Positions 16,750 to 24,852 of a stretch of 64,000 nt of DNA are shown here, piece by piece (the stretch's first letter is position 1; every line of letters begins with the position of its first letter). This DNA is from Lacrimispora xylanolytica (GTDB taxonomy: Bacteria > Bacillota > Clostridia > Lachnospirales > Lachnospiraceae): positions 977,001-1,041,000 of the forward strand of contig NZ_CP113524.1 of the NCBI RefSeq assembly GCF_026723765.1, read 5' to 3'. The notes below the pieces were generated by a model. It saw only the letters and a list, made by a program, of their open reading frames with translations. It had not been told where the DNA came from and did no database searches. The translations under genes and the position numbers were made by a program.

Positions 16750-19163
16750 AACGCCCATTATGTCTGATTGCAGGGGGATTTGTACTTGGAGAGACTGCCG
16801 CTTTGCTGGCTCTGACATCATGGCTTTTGATTCCGGCTTTTTTTGCTGCCGGAATGATTCTTTATGGTTATTGGAGAGGCAAAGATACCCGTTGGGTGTT
16901 TGTGCCTCTCATTTTTTTCTATCTGGGTATGGCTTGGACTTGCAAATATGACAGAGACTGGACAAGGAGAGAGGAATGCGCCAAAAGCCTTTCGAAGGCA
17001 TTTGTGGAAGCAGAGGGAAAAATTACAACTCTGGAAGAAAAAGATGGAACTTTAAAGATCATATGTAAGGACAATCAGGTCTGGAAGCTGGGAGATAAAG
17101 GGGAACGAAGCGGTGAGGGCTTATCCGTGAATGGCCTTATGGTGACGGTAAAGGATATCTCTGAGCGGGAGAAACGTGGCAATTCCGCTGGTCTTCAGAC
17201 ACTTTTAGTGGGGCAGAAGGTCTTGATTCGAGGTGAGGGAGAACTTTTTTCCAGAGCCAGAAATCCAGGTGAGTTTGATTCTAAATCCTTCTATCAGGTA
17301 ATGGACCTGGATATGAAGCTATATGGCGAAGGAATTTTCATCCTGGATAGCCGGAAGGATCCTGTTCTTGAAGGAATCCGTCAGGTTAAGCTGTGGATTA
17401 TAGGGATATTTTACAGGCTCACAGGGGAAAAGGAAGCCGGAATCTTTGTAGCCGCTGTCATTGGTGATAAGGAAGGAATACCAAAGGAGATCAATGATCT
17501 TTATCAGAAGAATGGCATTGCCCATCTTTTAGCTATCAGCGGAATGCATATGTCGGTAATCGGACTTTTCTTTTACCGGATACTTAGAAAAACTGGACTA
17601 TCCTATGGTTTTGCAGGTGGGGTCAGTTCTGTGGCAGTCATTCTTTATGGAATCCTGACCGGAGGTTCACCGTCTGTTTTAAGAGCCGTAATTATGATGG
17701 TCATAGCATTTTTAGCCTCCTATCTTGGAAGGACTTATGATCTTCTTTGTTCCGCAGCCTTAGCCCTCCTTCTTTTAGGGCTTCAATCTCCACTAATCCT
17801 GATGCAGGGAGGTGTGCAGTTATCCTTTGGTGCCGTGTTTGCCATTGGAGGAATCATGCCAATGATGGTAAAGTGGGTGGGGGATGACAGACCACTTGTG
17901 AAGGGGATAGCCACATCCATTGCCATACAGTTAGCCACGCTTCCGGTTATTCTTTATCATTTCTATCAGCTGCCCCTTTACGGGATCTTACTAAATTTTA
18001 TAGCCATACCTCTTATGGATGCGGTGGTATATTCTGGTTTGGCTGTCATATTTATTGGCAGTATCTGTCCGATTCTTGGAACAGCGGCAGCAGGTCTGGG
18101 AAATTACATTCTTATTTTCTATGAGTTTGCTTGCAGATGTATGGAAAAGCTTCCCTATTATAATCTGACCTTTGGAAGACCAGATTCTAAGCGGATTCTA
18201 GCCTATCTTTTCTTTTTATCAGCTCTTTTTATTCTCTTTTCTATCACAACGAATACAAATCCTGGGAAGAAGGAAGAAAAACCAGGGTTTCATTCTACCT
18301 CAATACGCCTGTTGCTTTTATTCTTTATCTATGGAAGCAGTATCCTGTTCTTTAAACCAGCGCCCGTAAATGGATTGGAAGCTACTTTCCTGGACGTAGG
18401 GCAGGGAGATGGAATTCTTCTTCGCACCGGAACCTCTTCCGTGCTCATAGATGGGGGAAGTTCATCAAAAAAGGCTCTTGGTCAATATACCCTGGAGCCG
18501 TGCCTTAAAAACCTGGGGGTTCCAGCCATTGACTATGCCTTTGTCAGCCATGGAGATCTAGATCATATCAGTGGTGTTCGTTTTCTGCTGGAAGAAAGCA
18601 AAGACGTATCCATAAAAACCATCCTGCTTCCTTACCACGGCAAAGAAGATGAAGCAATACAAAACCTTGAGTCACTGGCAAACAGGAGAGGAACGAAAGT
18701 AAGATATTTAGCTGCCGGAGAGACATTTCAAGTGGAAGGCTTAGAGATTTCATGCCTTTATCCAGAAATTAAGGATACTCCTGATAATGTAAATGAACAG
18801 TCTGAAGTTCTCAAAATGGACTTTGGAGATTGTCATATGTTATTTACCGGAGATATGGGAGAAAAAGGAGAGATGCAGCTTCTGGAGCGTTACAGGAGTC
18901 AGTTATCTCAGATCAATGTGCTGAAAACCGCTCACCATGGCTCTAAATATTCGTCCTGCGGGGCATTTCTTGATGTGGTTTCTCCCAGTTGGGCAGTCAT
19001 CTCCTATGGGGAAAATAATACGTATGGACATCCTCATCAGGAAGTAATGGATCGATTGGAAGAGAGGCGGGTCCGTGTATTTGAAACAGCCAAAAGCGGT
19101 GCGATTCGTCTGTGGACTGACGGACAAGACATTCATTTTTCCGGCTTCGTTGACGAGGAGTGA
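16746..19163 (+). CDS. comEC: ComEC/Rec2 DNA-uptake channel, apparent ATA start
   Basis: Multi-spanning competence protein that passes single-stranded DNA through the membrane. Order: an N-terminal membrane hairpin and soluble OB-like domain (DUF4131), the Competence membrane domain (LLAISGMHMSVIGL, GGSPSVLRA), and a C-terminal metallo-beta-lactamase-like domain with SHGDLDHISG and LKTAHHGSKYSS. The first standard in-frame start is TTG at 16803 with GGAGAG upstream. However, the frame continues upstream as KRPLCLIAGGFVLGE, the usual family N-terminus, back to an ATA at 16746 that sits nine bases after a perfect AGGAGG (16731-16736) and overlaps the gerM stop. I place the start there; 805 residues. 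No other com gene is nearby. Confidence 0.88.
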   Translation: MKRPLCLIAGGFVLGETAALLALTSWLLIPAFFAAGMILYGYWRGKDTRWVFVPLIFFYLGMAWTCKYDRDWTRREECAKSLSKAFVEAEGKITTLEEKDGTLKIICKDNQVWKLGDKGERSGEGLSVNGLMVTVKDISEREKRGNSAGLQTLLVGQKVLIRGEGELFSRARNPGEFDSKSFYQVMDLDMKLYGEGIFILDSRKDPVLEGIRQVKLWIIGIFYRLTGEKEAGIFVAAVIGDKEGIPKEINDLYQKNGIAHLLAISGMHMSVIGLFFYRILRKTGLSYGFAGGVSSVAVILYGILTGGSPSVLRAVIMMVIAFLASYLGRTYDLLCSAALALLLLGLQSPLILMQGGVQLSFGAVFAIGGIMPMMVKWVGDDRPLVKGIATSIAIQLATLPVILYHFYQLPLYGILLNFIAIPLMDAVVYSGLAVIFIGSICPILGTAAAGLGNYILIFYEFACRCMEKLPYYNLTFGRPDSKRILAYLFFLSALFILFSITTNTNPGKKEEKPGFHSTSIRLLLLFFIYGSSILFFKPAPVNGLEATFLDVGQGDGILLRTGTSSVLIDGGSSSKKALGQYTLEPCLKNLGVPAIDYAFVSHGDLDHISGVRFLLEESKDVSIKTILLPYHGKEDEAIQNLESLANRRGTKVRYLAAGETFQVEGLEISCLYPEIKDTPDNVNEQSEVLKMDFGDCHMLFTGDMGEKGEMQLLERYRSQLSQINVLKTAHHGSKYSSCGAFLDVVSPSWAVISYGENNTYGHPHQEVMDRLEERRVRVFETAKSGAIRLWTDGQDIHFSGFVDEE

Positions 19164-19206
19164 TTCTATGGGTATAATAATAGAAGGAAAGAAGAGAGGA
19201 TATACC

Positions 19207-20178
19207 ATGCAGACGTTAGCTCAGGATATAAAAGAAAACCGCTTTAAATCGGTTTATTTATTATATGGGGAAGAAGTATTTTTAAAGAACAGCTATAAAA
19301 ATCAGCTGAAGGCTTCCATTACACAAGGCGATACCGTTAATTTCAACCAGTTTGAAGGAAAAGGAATTGATGTGAGGGAGCTTATCAGCTTGTCAGACAC
19401 CATGCCGTTTTTCGCGGATAAGCGGTTGATTCTTGTTGAGGACAGCGGATTTTTCAAAAGTCCGTCAGAGGAACTGACTACTTATCTGCCTCAGGTTCCA
19501 GAAACCACCTGTATTATTTTTGTGGAATCAGAGGTGGACAAGCGGAGCAAGATGTTTAAAAAGGTGAAGGAAATCGGATATGCCTGTGAAATGGAGCGTC
19601 AGGATTTAAATCAGCTTGCCAAATGGGCTGGCACCCTTCTTGCCAGAGAAGGAAAAAAAATCACTGGAAATACCATGGAATTGTTTCTTCATAAAACCGG
19701 AGATGATATGGAAAATATCAAGATGGAATTAGAAAAGCTGATCAGCTATACCTTAGGACGTGAGGTCATCGAGGCGCGAGATGTGGAGACGATTTGTACC
19801 GAGCGGGTCACCAATAAGATTTTTGATATGGTGGCTGCCATTGTAAACAGACAGACAAGAAAAGCTATGGATTTATATGAGGATCTGCTGACCTTAAAAG
19901 AGCCTCCTATGAGGATTTTGTTTCTCATTGCAAGACAGTTCAATCAGTTACTACAGGTAAAGGAGCTGATGGGAAAAGGGATGGATAAAGCCGGTATTGC
20001 TTCCAAGCTTAAGATTCCTCCCTTTGCAGCAGGAAAGCTGATGCCTCAGGCAAGATCATTTTCCAAGGAAGATATACTTTCCTATGTTGATCTTTGCGTG
20101 GATGCAGAGGAATCGGTAAAAACCGGACGTTTGGGAGATCGAATGGCAGTGGAGCTATTGATTACCAAAAAGTATTAA
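19207..20178 (+). CDS. holA: DNA polymerase III delta subunit
   Basis: Clamp-loader subunit that opens the beta clamp. Family features: the N-terminal YLLYGEEVFLKNSYKNQL, the central DKRLILVEDSGFF, and the C-terminal helical domain LFLIARQFNQLLQVKELMGKG with ASKLKIPPFAAGKLMPQAR. 323 residues, normal. ATGs at 19168 and 19207 are in frame; AAGAGAGGAT is well placed for 19207 and the product then starts as expected (MQTLAQDIKENRF). The comEC-holA neighbourhood is conserved in Bacillus and Clostridia. Confidence 0.95.
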   Translation: MQTLAQDIKENRFKSVYLLYGEEVFLKNSYKNQLKASITQGDTVNFNQFEGKGIDVRELISLSDTMPFFADKRLILVEDSGFFKSPSEELTTYLPQVPETTCIIFVESEVDKRSKMFKKVKEIGYACEMERQDLNQLAKWAGTLLAREGKKITGNTMELFLHKTGDDMENIKMELEKLISYTLGREVIEARDVETICTERVTNKIFDMVAAIVNRQTRKAMDLYEDLLTLKEPPMRILFLIARQFNQLLQVKELMGKGMDKAGIASKLKIPPFAAGKLMPQARSFSKEDILSYVDLCVDAEESVKTGRLGDRMAVELLITKKY

Positions 20179-20189
20179 GGAAGTTCACA

Positions 20190-20229
20190 AAAAATACGTC
20201 TTGAAAGTTCCTTTTCAAGGCGTATTTTT
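20190..20229 (+). terminator. rho-independent terminator after holA
   Basis: AAATACGTCTTGAAA pairs with TTTCAAGGCGTATTT (one G-U), followed by TTG; it closes the comEC-holA transcript and marks the left edge of the phage-derived locus. Confidence 0.88.
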
Positions 20230-20325
20230 GCGTCATTTGTATTATTTTAAGTATTCCTTGCCATCACTATTTATTTTGTGACAGCTTCTTTTTGGGCGTG
20301 TTCTTATCGACACAAGCCTCTGGTC

Positions 20326-20526
20326 TTAATCTTCGCAACAGCATGGATCTTTATCATCATCGTCATCATCACAGCAGCATAACGCCTCCTGCGCGGAGAT
20401 TGTTCCCAGGGTATCACCAAGCTGTGAAAAAATGCAGCTCAGCAGTGCGATTTCCTCATCGGTCTTATCTTTGGCAATGCAACACGCCAAAGAGGATATG
20501 AACAAGACAAGTTCACAGGACTGCAT
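20326..20526 (-). CDS. small DUF6774-like protein with Cys/Asp-rich tail
   Basis: 66 residues from the ATG at 20526, chosen because GAGGTGAT lies seven bases upstream on the minus strand; a longer frame to 20589 lacks a ribosome site. The N-terminal part (MQSCELVLFISSLACCIAK, DEEIALLSCIFSQLGDTL) resembles a small helical family common in Lachnospiraceae. The C-terminus is CCCDDDDDDKDPCCCED, which looks metal-binding. It follows the ImmA-like and repressor genes on the same strand. Function unknown. Confidence 0.65.
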   Translation of the reverse strand: MQSCELVLFISSLACCIAKDKTDEEIALLSCIFSQLGDTLGTISAQEALCCCDDDDDDKDPCCCED

Positions 20527-20585
20527 AAAGACATCACCTCGGGATAGTATATGTAACGAAACCCTGTGAGGAGAGAGAACATGCT

Positions 20586-21041
20586 TCAATCCATTAACTT
20601 ATAAATATTAAATGGTTCAAAAAGAATCAGGTAATCGTCCTTTTGGAACCCCTTGCCGTACTTTGCCTGGTAGCAATGAATGGCTTCATATAAAAAATCT
20701 TCGGTTACATCTAAATATTCAGCAATTTCATAACCATTTCGGCATCCCGCATCCTTAGCCGCTACCAGTTTATCTAAGGTAATCATCTTATTATAGGCCC
20801 AAAGTCTTGCAGTTCGTTCCTGCTTCTGATTGGAAACTTCAGACTGATCTGAAATATCTCCTACGGTGGTGTAATAATGTCCAAGTTCCTCTGCCAGGAC
20901 GCAGGCCTTTTTGCAGTCCGGCATATTCTGCCGGATCAGGATTTTCTCCCCCCTGATCCGACCATCATTGGCCTTAAGCGGCCTTTCTTTAATCGTAATT
21001 CCAACTAATTCAGCTTCTTCAATCAATGCTTCATAATTCAA
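20586..21041 (-). CDS. ImmA/IrrE-family peptidase-like protein
   Basis: 151 residues encoded directly downstream of the CI-type repressor, the usual place for ImmA, the anti-repressor protease that cleaves the repressor to switch on a mobile element (ImmA/ImmR of ICEBs1). The metal motif reads AEELGHYYTTVGD: the HExxH first histidine is Glu, a variant common in phage-linked clostridial members. A C-terminal helical region (EIAEYLDVTEDFLYEAIHCYQAKYG) follows. The start ATG at 21041 overlaps purine-rich GGGGTGATT on the minus strand. Whether it is proteolytically active is uncertain. Confidence 0.88.
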   Translation of the reverse strand: MNYEALIEEAELVGITIKERPLKANDGRIRGEKILIRQNMPDCKKACVLAEELGHYYTTVGDISDQSEVSNQKQERTARLWAYNKMITLDKLVAAKDAGCRNGYEIAEYLDVTEDFLYEAIHCYQAKYGKGFQKDDYLILFEPFNIYKLMD

Positions 21042-21066
21042 AATAAATCACCCCAGCGAGTTAATT

Positions 21067-21549
21067 TTATTCATCAAAAAATGCATCATCGTGTCTCTTC
21101 ATGTCTTCGGTCACTTCAATGTCCGTTCTTTCATGAGAGGCCACGGGTAAAAGATAAGACTTGTCCTTAGGACGAATGGTTCTTATATTACTTGGCTCTT
21201 TGATGTATTCAGGTATGTGTACCATTTCCCTGACACGCTTTAACGCTTCTTTTTGACCCTTTTCATTCATGCGGTTGAAATTCTGTAACATCTCCCCGGC
21301 ATCAACACCAAAACAGTTATTGACATAATCGAACGCAGAAGCAGTATCATTCTCCCAGCCCATTAAATAAGTGGGGGTGGTCTTTAATGCTTTTGCAATC
21401 GCCTCTATCTTTGACTGGGGAAGCCCCCGGCCGTCAACCTCGATTTTATTAATGGAAGAGCGGGATTTGTAGCCTGCCTTTAACGCCAGTTCCTCCTGGG
21501 AAATGCCAAGCTCCTCCCGCCTCCGTTTAATGATCTGACCTATTTCCAT
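21067..21549 (-). CDS. CI-type XRE-family repressor
   Basis: 160 residues; the N-terminal helix-turn-helix is IGQIIKRRREELGISQEELALKAG with recognition region SRSSINKIE. The C-terminal ~90 residues are hydrophilic and lack a LexA-type Ser/Lys protease fold, consistent with induction by the neighbouring ImmA-like protein and not by RecA-stimulated autocleavage. GGAGGTGATCC precedes the ATG on the minus strand. It is divergent from the Cro-like gene at 21686, and the intervening 136 bases carry both promoters and three copies of a 19-bp operator-like repeat; I infer it binds these. Confidence 0.92.
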   Translation of the reverse strand: MEIGQIIKRRREELGISQEELALKAGYKSRSSINKIEVDGRGLPQSKIEAIAKALKTTPTYLMGWENDTASAFDYVNNCFGVDAGEMLQNFNRMNEKGQKEALKRVREMVHIPEYIKEPSNIRTIRPKDKSYLLPVASHERTDIEVTEDMKRHDDAFFDE

Positions 21550-21569
21550 AGGATCACCTCCATAATGAT

Positions 21570-21598
21570 ATTATACCACATTGTAGATAAAAGTTCAA
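21570..21598 (-). promoter_or_regulatory. promoter of the repressor operon
   Basis: On the minus strand TTGAAC (21593-21598), 17-base spacer, TATAAT (21570-21575). Its -35 box lies inside operator copy 1, which would allow autoregulation. Confidence 0.8.
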
Positions 21599-21600
21599 CA
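21582..21600. promoter_or_regulatory. operator copy 1 (degenerate)
   Basis: TGTAGATAAAAGTTCAACA, a 19-mer related to the copies at 21615, 21651 and 21895; covers the -35 box of the leftward promoter. Confidence 0.6.
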
Positions 21601-21614
21601 AATTTCGGAAAGTC

Positions 21615-21633
21615 TGTTGACAAAAGTGAAACA
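21615..21633. promoter_or_regulatory. operator copy 2
   Basis: TGTTGACAAAAGTGAAACA; covers the -35 box of the rightward promoter. Start-to-start distance to copy 1 is 33 bases and to copy 3 is 36 bases. Confidence 0.6.
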
Positions 21634-21645
21634 TAGGAGTATGAT
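21617..21645 (+). promoter_or_regulatory. rightward promoter of the Cro-like gene and tail operon
   Basis: Consensus TTGACA (21617-21622), 17-base spacer, TATGAT (21640-21645). The predicted start is 40 bases upstream of the Cro-like gene, and no terminator is seen before the tail genes. Confidence 0.85.
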
Positions 21646-21650
21646 AATGG

Positions 21651-21669
21651 TGTAGACAAAATGACTACA
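21651..21669. promoter_or_regulatory. operator copy 3 (palindromic)
   Basis: TGTAGACAAAATGACTACA: TGTAG and CTACA are inverted arms; it covers the probable transcription start of the rightward promoter. Confidence 0.7.
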
Positions 21670-21685
21670 ACAAGGGAGGGCAGGT

Positions 21686-21916
21686 ATGACGGATACGGTT
21701 CGGCTGAAAGAGGAGATCAAACGATCCGGTTTGAAAAAAGGGTGGATAGCAGCGGAGCTGGGGTTATCCAGCTATGGTTTTCATCGGAAGATGAACAATG
21801 AAAGCCAATTTAAGGCCGGAGAGATTAAAAGCTTGTGCCAGCTTCTTAAGATTACGTCGTTGAAAAAGAAAGAGGAAATTTTTTTTACTGACGATGTAGA
21901 CAATAAGACTACATGA
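21686..21916 (+). CDS. Cro-like small HTH protein (DUF739-like)
   Basis: 76-residue protein with a helix-turn-helix of the type KKGWIAAELGLSSYGFHRKMNNESQFKAGEIKSLCQLL, matching small phage DNA-binding proteins placed opposite CI-type repressors. First gene of the rightward transcript; GGGAGG lies upstream of the ATG. Its stop region contains a fourth copy of the operator repeat. It probably competes with the CI-type repressor for the same sites; this is inferred from position. Confidence 0.8.
   Translation: MTDTVRLKEEIKRSGLKKGWIAAELGLSSYGFHRKMNNESQFKAGEIKSLCQLLKITSLKKKEEIFFTDDVDNKTT
21895..21913. promoter_or_regulatory. operator copy 4, inside the end of the Cro-like gene
   Basis: TGTAGACAATAAGACTACA, the best match to copy 3 (16 of 19 identical), located 244 bases downstream at the stop codon of the Cro-like gene and just before the tail genes. 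Confidence 0.6.
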
Positions 21917-21980
21917 ATTTAAGAAGATGGAGAAAAAAAGGCCCGAATAACTGGTGGCGGCATGGCAAAGGAGGGCATAC

Positions 21981-22394
21981 GTGTACAACGAAATTTTGGA
22001 TGCAGTTATGAAAAAGCTTGGTGACTTATTCCCAGAAACAAAAGTCTCAGCAGACCCCTTGGGGGAGGGGGAGCTCAGTCCTTATTTTGAGGTAAGGATT
22101 ACGGATTCAGAAGAAAAGCCGGTCAATGGAAACCGCTATTTGCGAAACATAAGCATTTCCATCATGTATCACCCCAAAGAGTCCCAAGATGCTTTCAGAG
22201 AAAGAAACAATGTACTGGATGCATTAATGGACAACTTAGAATACATAACAACAGCCGACGGTTCTTTAATCAGGGGAAGCATGAGAACAGCAAAAAATGA
22301 GGAAAAATACTTAAACTTCCTCACAGAGTATCATATACATGTCTTAAAATCTGCCAGGGCAGAAGAATCCATGGAAGACATAGAACTAAATTGA
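21981..22394 (+). CDS. phage tail terminator-like protein (DUF6838-like)
   Basis: 137 residues, first structural gene of the tail operon. It begins MYNEILDAVMKKLGDLFPET and has the compact alpha-beta pattern of tail terminator proteins, which cap the tail tube and set the last sheath ring. The GTG at 21981 is chosen because AGGAGG (21969-21974) is six bases upstream; an earlier in-frame GTG at 21954 lacks one. Its position before the sheath gene matches contractile phage and tailocin order. Confidence 0.7.
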   Translation: MYNEILDAVMKKLGDLFPETKVSADPLGEGELSPYFEVRITDSEEKPVNGNRYLRNISISIMYHPKESQDAFRERNNVLDALMDNLEYITTADGSLIRGSMRTAKNEEKYLNFLTEYHIHVLKSARAEESMEDIELN

Positions 22395-22407
22395 AAGAGG
22401 TGCAGTT

Positions 22408-22605
22408 TTGACTAAAAAACAAGTAAAAGCAGCAAATCAGACAGCCAGCGAACGTTATACCAAAAAACAGCTGGTCTGCTCCGAACGGTATTGCAATCAG
22501 AGTGATCTTTTATGCGCTTTGCTGGAAGATGGGAAGCTATATTCCCTGTCAGAAGCAGAAGAAATTATGAATCGATTTATGAAAGGAAGGGTGAAAGTAT
22601 GTTAG
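22408..22605 (+). CDS. small conserved-position tail-operon protein
   Basis: 65 residues from a TTG start with GAGGTG six bases upstream. Mostly charged and helical, MTKKQVKAANQTASERYTKK then LYSLSEAEEIMNRFMKG. A small ORF of this kind regularly precedes the sheath gene in clostridial contractile-tail loci. The end overlaps the sheath start by seven bases, indicating translational coupling. Function unknown. Confidence 0.65.
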   Translation: MTKKQVKAANQTASERYTKKQLVCSERYCNQSDLLCALLEDGKLYSLSEAEEIMNRFMKGRVKVC

Positions 22606-23897
22606 GTGGAGGAAATTTTACAGTTCAGAATAAGGTGTTTCCAGGTGCGTATATCAATTTCGTAAACAGCGTTTCAGCCAGGGCTTCTTTAGGAAACAGA
22701 GGAGTAGCAGCGATTCCCATGATTCTTTCCTGGGGACCGGAAAAACAGGTATTTGAGGTGACCTCAGAAGAATTTCAGAAGAACGCAAAGGAGATCTTTG
22801 GTTTTTCTTCAGATGATGAAGCCATGCTTCCAGTCAGAGAACTTTTCAGAAATATGACAAAAGGAATCTTCTATCGTTTAAATGGAGGCGCTTATGGTTC
22901 TAATGACTATGCAACAGCCAAATATTCCGGAGATCGGGGCAACAGCCTTATGACTGTCATTACAAAAAATGTAGATGACGGAAAGAAATTTGATGTGAAA
23001 ACATTATTTGACGGCAGAGAGGTAGATTCCCAGACCGTTTTAACCGCATCTGAATTAAAGGACAATTCCTATATCACCTTTAAAAAGGAAGCGTCTCTGG
23101 CCGAGACAGCCGGCAGTGCATTTGTCGGAGGCACCAATGGAAGCAATGTAACAGGAGAAGATTATGCAGCATTTCTTGAAACGATTGAAAGTACTTCCTT
23201 CCAGGTTCTTTGCTGCCCATCGACCGATGATAAAGTGAAAGCACTGTTTGCAGCCTTTACAGAACGTCTAAGAGATGAAGCCGGTATTAAATTCCAGACT
23301 GTGTTACATCAATATGCTAAGGCGGATCATGAAGGAATTATTTCTGTGGAAAATGAAACAGAGGAATCTGCATCCGGGCTTGTTTACTGGGTAACAGGTG
23401 CAGAAGCTGCCTGTGAAATCAACAAAACCAATGAGAACAGAATCTATGACGGTGAGTACAGCGTAAAGGTCCCTTATACACAGACTCAGCTTGCCAATGG
23501 TATGAAAGAAGGAAAATTCCTTTTCCACAGAGTCGGAACAGATATCAGGGTTCTCACTGATGTAAATACCCTGGTTACCTATACTGCGGAAAAAGGAGAG
23601 GATTTCTCCAATAACCAGACTATCAGAATTTTGGACCAGATTGGAAATGACATCGCTTCCTTATTTAATACCCGCTATCTTGGAAAAATCTCCAATGATG
23701 CAGCAGGAAGAGTAAGTCTTTGGAATGATATTGTTACATACGGAAAACAGTTGGCGGTCTTACGGGCCATTGAGGCTCTTGATTCAGAAGCAATTACTGT
23801 TGAAAAGGGAGAAGGCAGACGGTCCGTTGTTGTTAATTTCCCGGTTCAGCCGGTTAACTGTATGAGCATTTTATATATGACAGTCGTTGTATCTTAA
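22599..23897 (+). CDS. contractile tail sheath protein (XkdK-like)
   Basis: 432 residues; the contractile outer sheath whose contraction drives the inner tube through the target envelope. Recognised by the N-terminal GGGNFTVQNKVFPGAYINF, the glycine/threonine-rich insertion domain in the middle, and the C-terminal KAEGEDFSNNQ...ARVSLWNDIVTYGKQLAVLRAIE-type domain. The ATG at 22599 is preferred over upstream starts because GGAAGG is ten bases away and the N-terminus then matches the family. Directly followed by the tube gene, the standard sheath-tube pair. Confidence 0.9.
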   Translation: MLGGGNFTVQNKVFPGAYINFVNSVSARASLGNRGVAAIPMILSWGPEKQVFEVTSEEFQKNAKEIFGFSSDDEAMLPVRELFRNMTKGIFYRLNGGAYGSNDYATAKYSGDRGNSLMTVITKNVDDGKKFDVKTLFDGREVDSQTVLTASELKDNSYITFKKEASLAETAGSAFVGGTNGSNVTGEDYAAFLETIESTSFQVLCCPSTDDKVKALFAAFTERLRDEAGIKFQTVLHQYAKADHEGIISVENETEESASGLVYWVTGAEAACEINKTNENRIYDGEYSVKVPYTQTQLANGMKEGKFLFHRVGTDIRVLTDVNTLVTYTAEKGEDFSNNQTIRILDQIGNDIASLFNTRYLGKISNDAAGRVSLWNDIVTYGKQLAVLRAIEALDSEAITVEKGEGRRSVVVNFPVQPVNCMSILYMTVVVS

Positions 23898-23914
23898 GAA
23901 AGGGGTAATGGATT

Positions 23915-24388
23915 ATGAGCAATATTACAATGAACGCATGGGACGCTATCAGCGCAGCGAAAGCAGAATGTTTTATCACAATTGAAAATGAGCGTTACAA
24001 TTTTATGCAGGCTTTAAAGCTGGAGGCAAAAATTGAAAAGGTAAAATCCGAAATCCCGATTTTAGGACGGGCCATGAAAGGAAACAAAACGGTTGGAATG
24101 AAGGGGACTGGTTCCGCTACCTTCCATTATAACACCAGCATTTTCCGTGATATTTTATACAAGTATCAGCAGTCTGGAAAGGATGTTTATTTTGATATCC
24201 AGGTAACCAACGAAGATCCAACCTCCAGCGTAGGCAGACAGACCATTATATTAAAGGATTGTAACTTAAATGGCGGCCTATTAACTAAATTTGATGCTAC
24301 CGGAGAATACCTGGAAGATGAATTTGAGTTTACTTTTGAAAGCTGGGAAATGCCAGAACGTTTCGGAAAAATCGCAGGAATGCAGTAA
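23915..24388 (+). CDS. tail tube protein (XkdM-like)
   Basis: 157 residues of mainly beta structure, the inner-tube subunit of contractile tails. Starts MSNITMNAWDAISAAKAECFITIENERYNFMQ and ends FESWEMPERFGKI, typical of the PBSX XkdM / YqbM family. AAAGGGG precedes the ATG. It lies between sheath and chaperone genes as expected. Confidence 0.9.
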   Translation: MSNITMNAWDAISAAKAECFITIENERYNFMQALKLEAKIEKVKSEIPILGRAMKGNKTVGMKGTGSATFHYNTSIFRDILYKYQQSGKDVYFDIQVTNEDPTSSVGRQTIILKDCNLNGGLLTKFDATGEYLEDEFEFTFESWEMPERFGKIAGMQ

Positions 24389-24409
24389 GAATAAAAGGAG
24401 AGTAAAGTT

Positions 24410-24838
24410 ATGGGAGATTTAAGCTGTTTTTTAAGTCAGAATGCAGTAAAGGCAGATCGTGAAAAATATGTGGCATCCAAACGTTTTCTGGGAGCGGATA
24501 AGAAGCCGGTAGAATGGGAAATCAAGGCTATTACCTCTAAGGAAGATGAGGATTTAAGAAAAGAATGTACAAAAAGAGTTCCCGTATCCGGCAAAAAAGG
24601 CCAGTACACTCAGGAAACAGACTTTAACTTATATCTTGGAAAGCTGGCATCAGAATGTACCGTTTATCCAAATTTAAATGATAAAGCATTACAGGATTCT
24701 TACCACGTCATGGGCGCTGATGCGCTGTTAAAGGCTATGCTGACAGCCGGAGAGTACGCTGGCTATCTGGAGAAAATCCAGCAGGTCAACGGCTTTGACA
24801 GCACCATGGAAGAACAGGTAGAAGAAGCAAAAAACTAA
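24410..24838 (+). CDS. tail assembly chaperone, upstream product (XkdN-like)
   Basis: 142 residues, the G-type tail chaperone that coats the tape measure before tube polymerisation. It ends in the codons GCA AAA AAC TAA, which form the slippery heptamer A-AAA-AAC (24829-24835) immediately before the stop. A -1 shift there continues into the downstream frame for 61 more codons, giving a 203-residue G-T-type fusion. AAGGAGAG precedes the ATG. Confidence 0.85.
   Translation: MGDLSCFLSQNAVKADREKYVASKRFLGADKKPVEWEIKAITSKEDEDLRKECTKRVPVSGKKGQYTQETDFNLYLGKLASECTVYPNLNDKALQDSYHVMGADALLKAMLTAGEYAGYLEKIQQVNGFDSTMEEQVEEAKN
24829..24835 (+). promoter_or_regulatory. candidate -1 ribosomal frameshift site
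   Basis: A AAA AAC in the correct phase (X XXY YYZ) of the chaperone gene, with the UAA stop as the next codon. The -1 frame is open through 25020. Confidence 0.65.
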
Positions 24839-24852
24839 TTGAAGGAGGCGAT

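Noticed and set aside
20326-20420. His-rich peptide (HHRHHHHS) on the plus strand
   Set aside because: It is the antisense reading of the Asp/Cys-rich tail of the leftward small protein; no start or ribosome site.
21550-21690. LexA/SOS box in the tail-locus control region
   Set aside because: No GAAC-N4-GTTC type site was found; induction is more likely via the ImmA-like protein.
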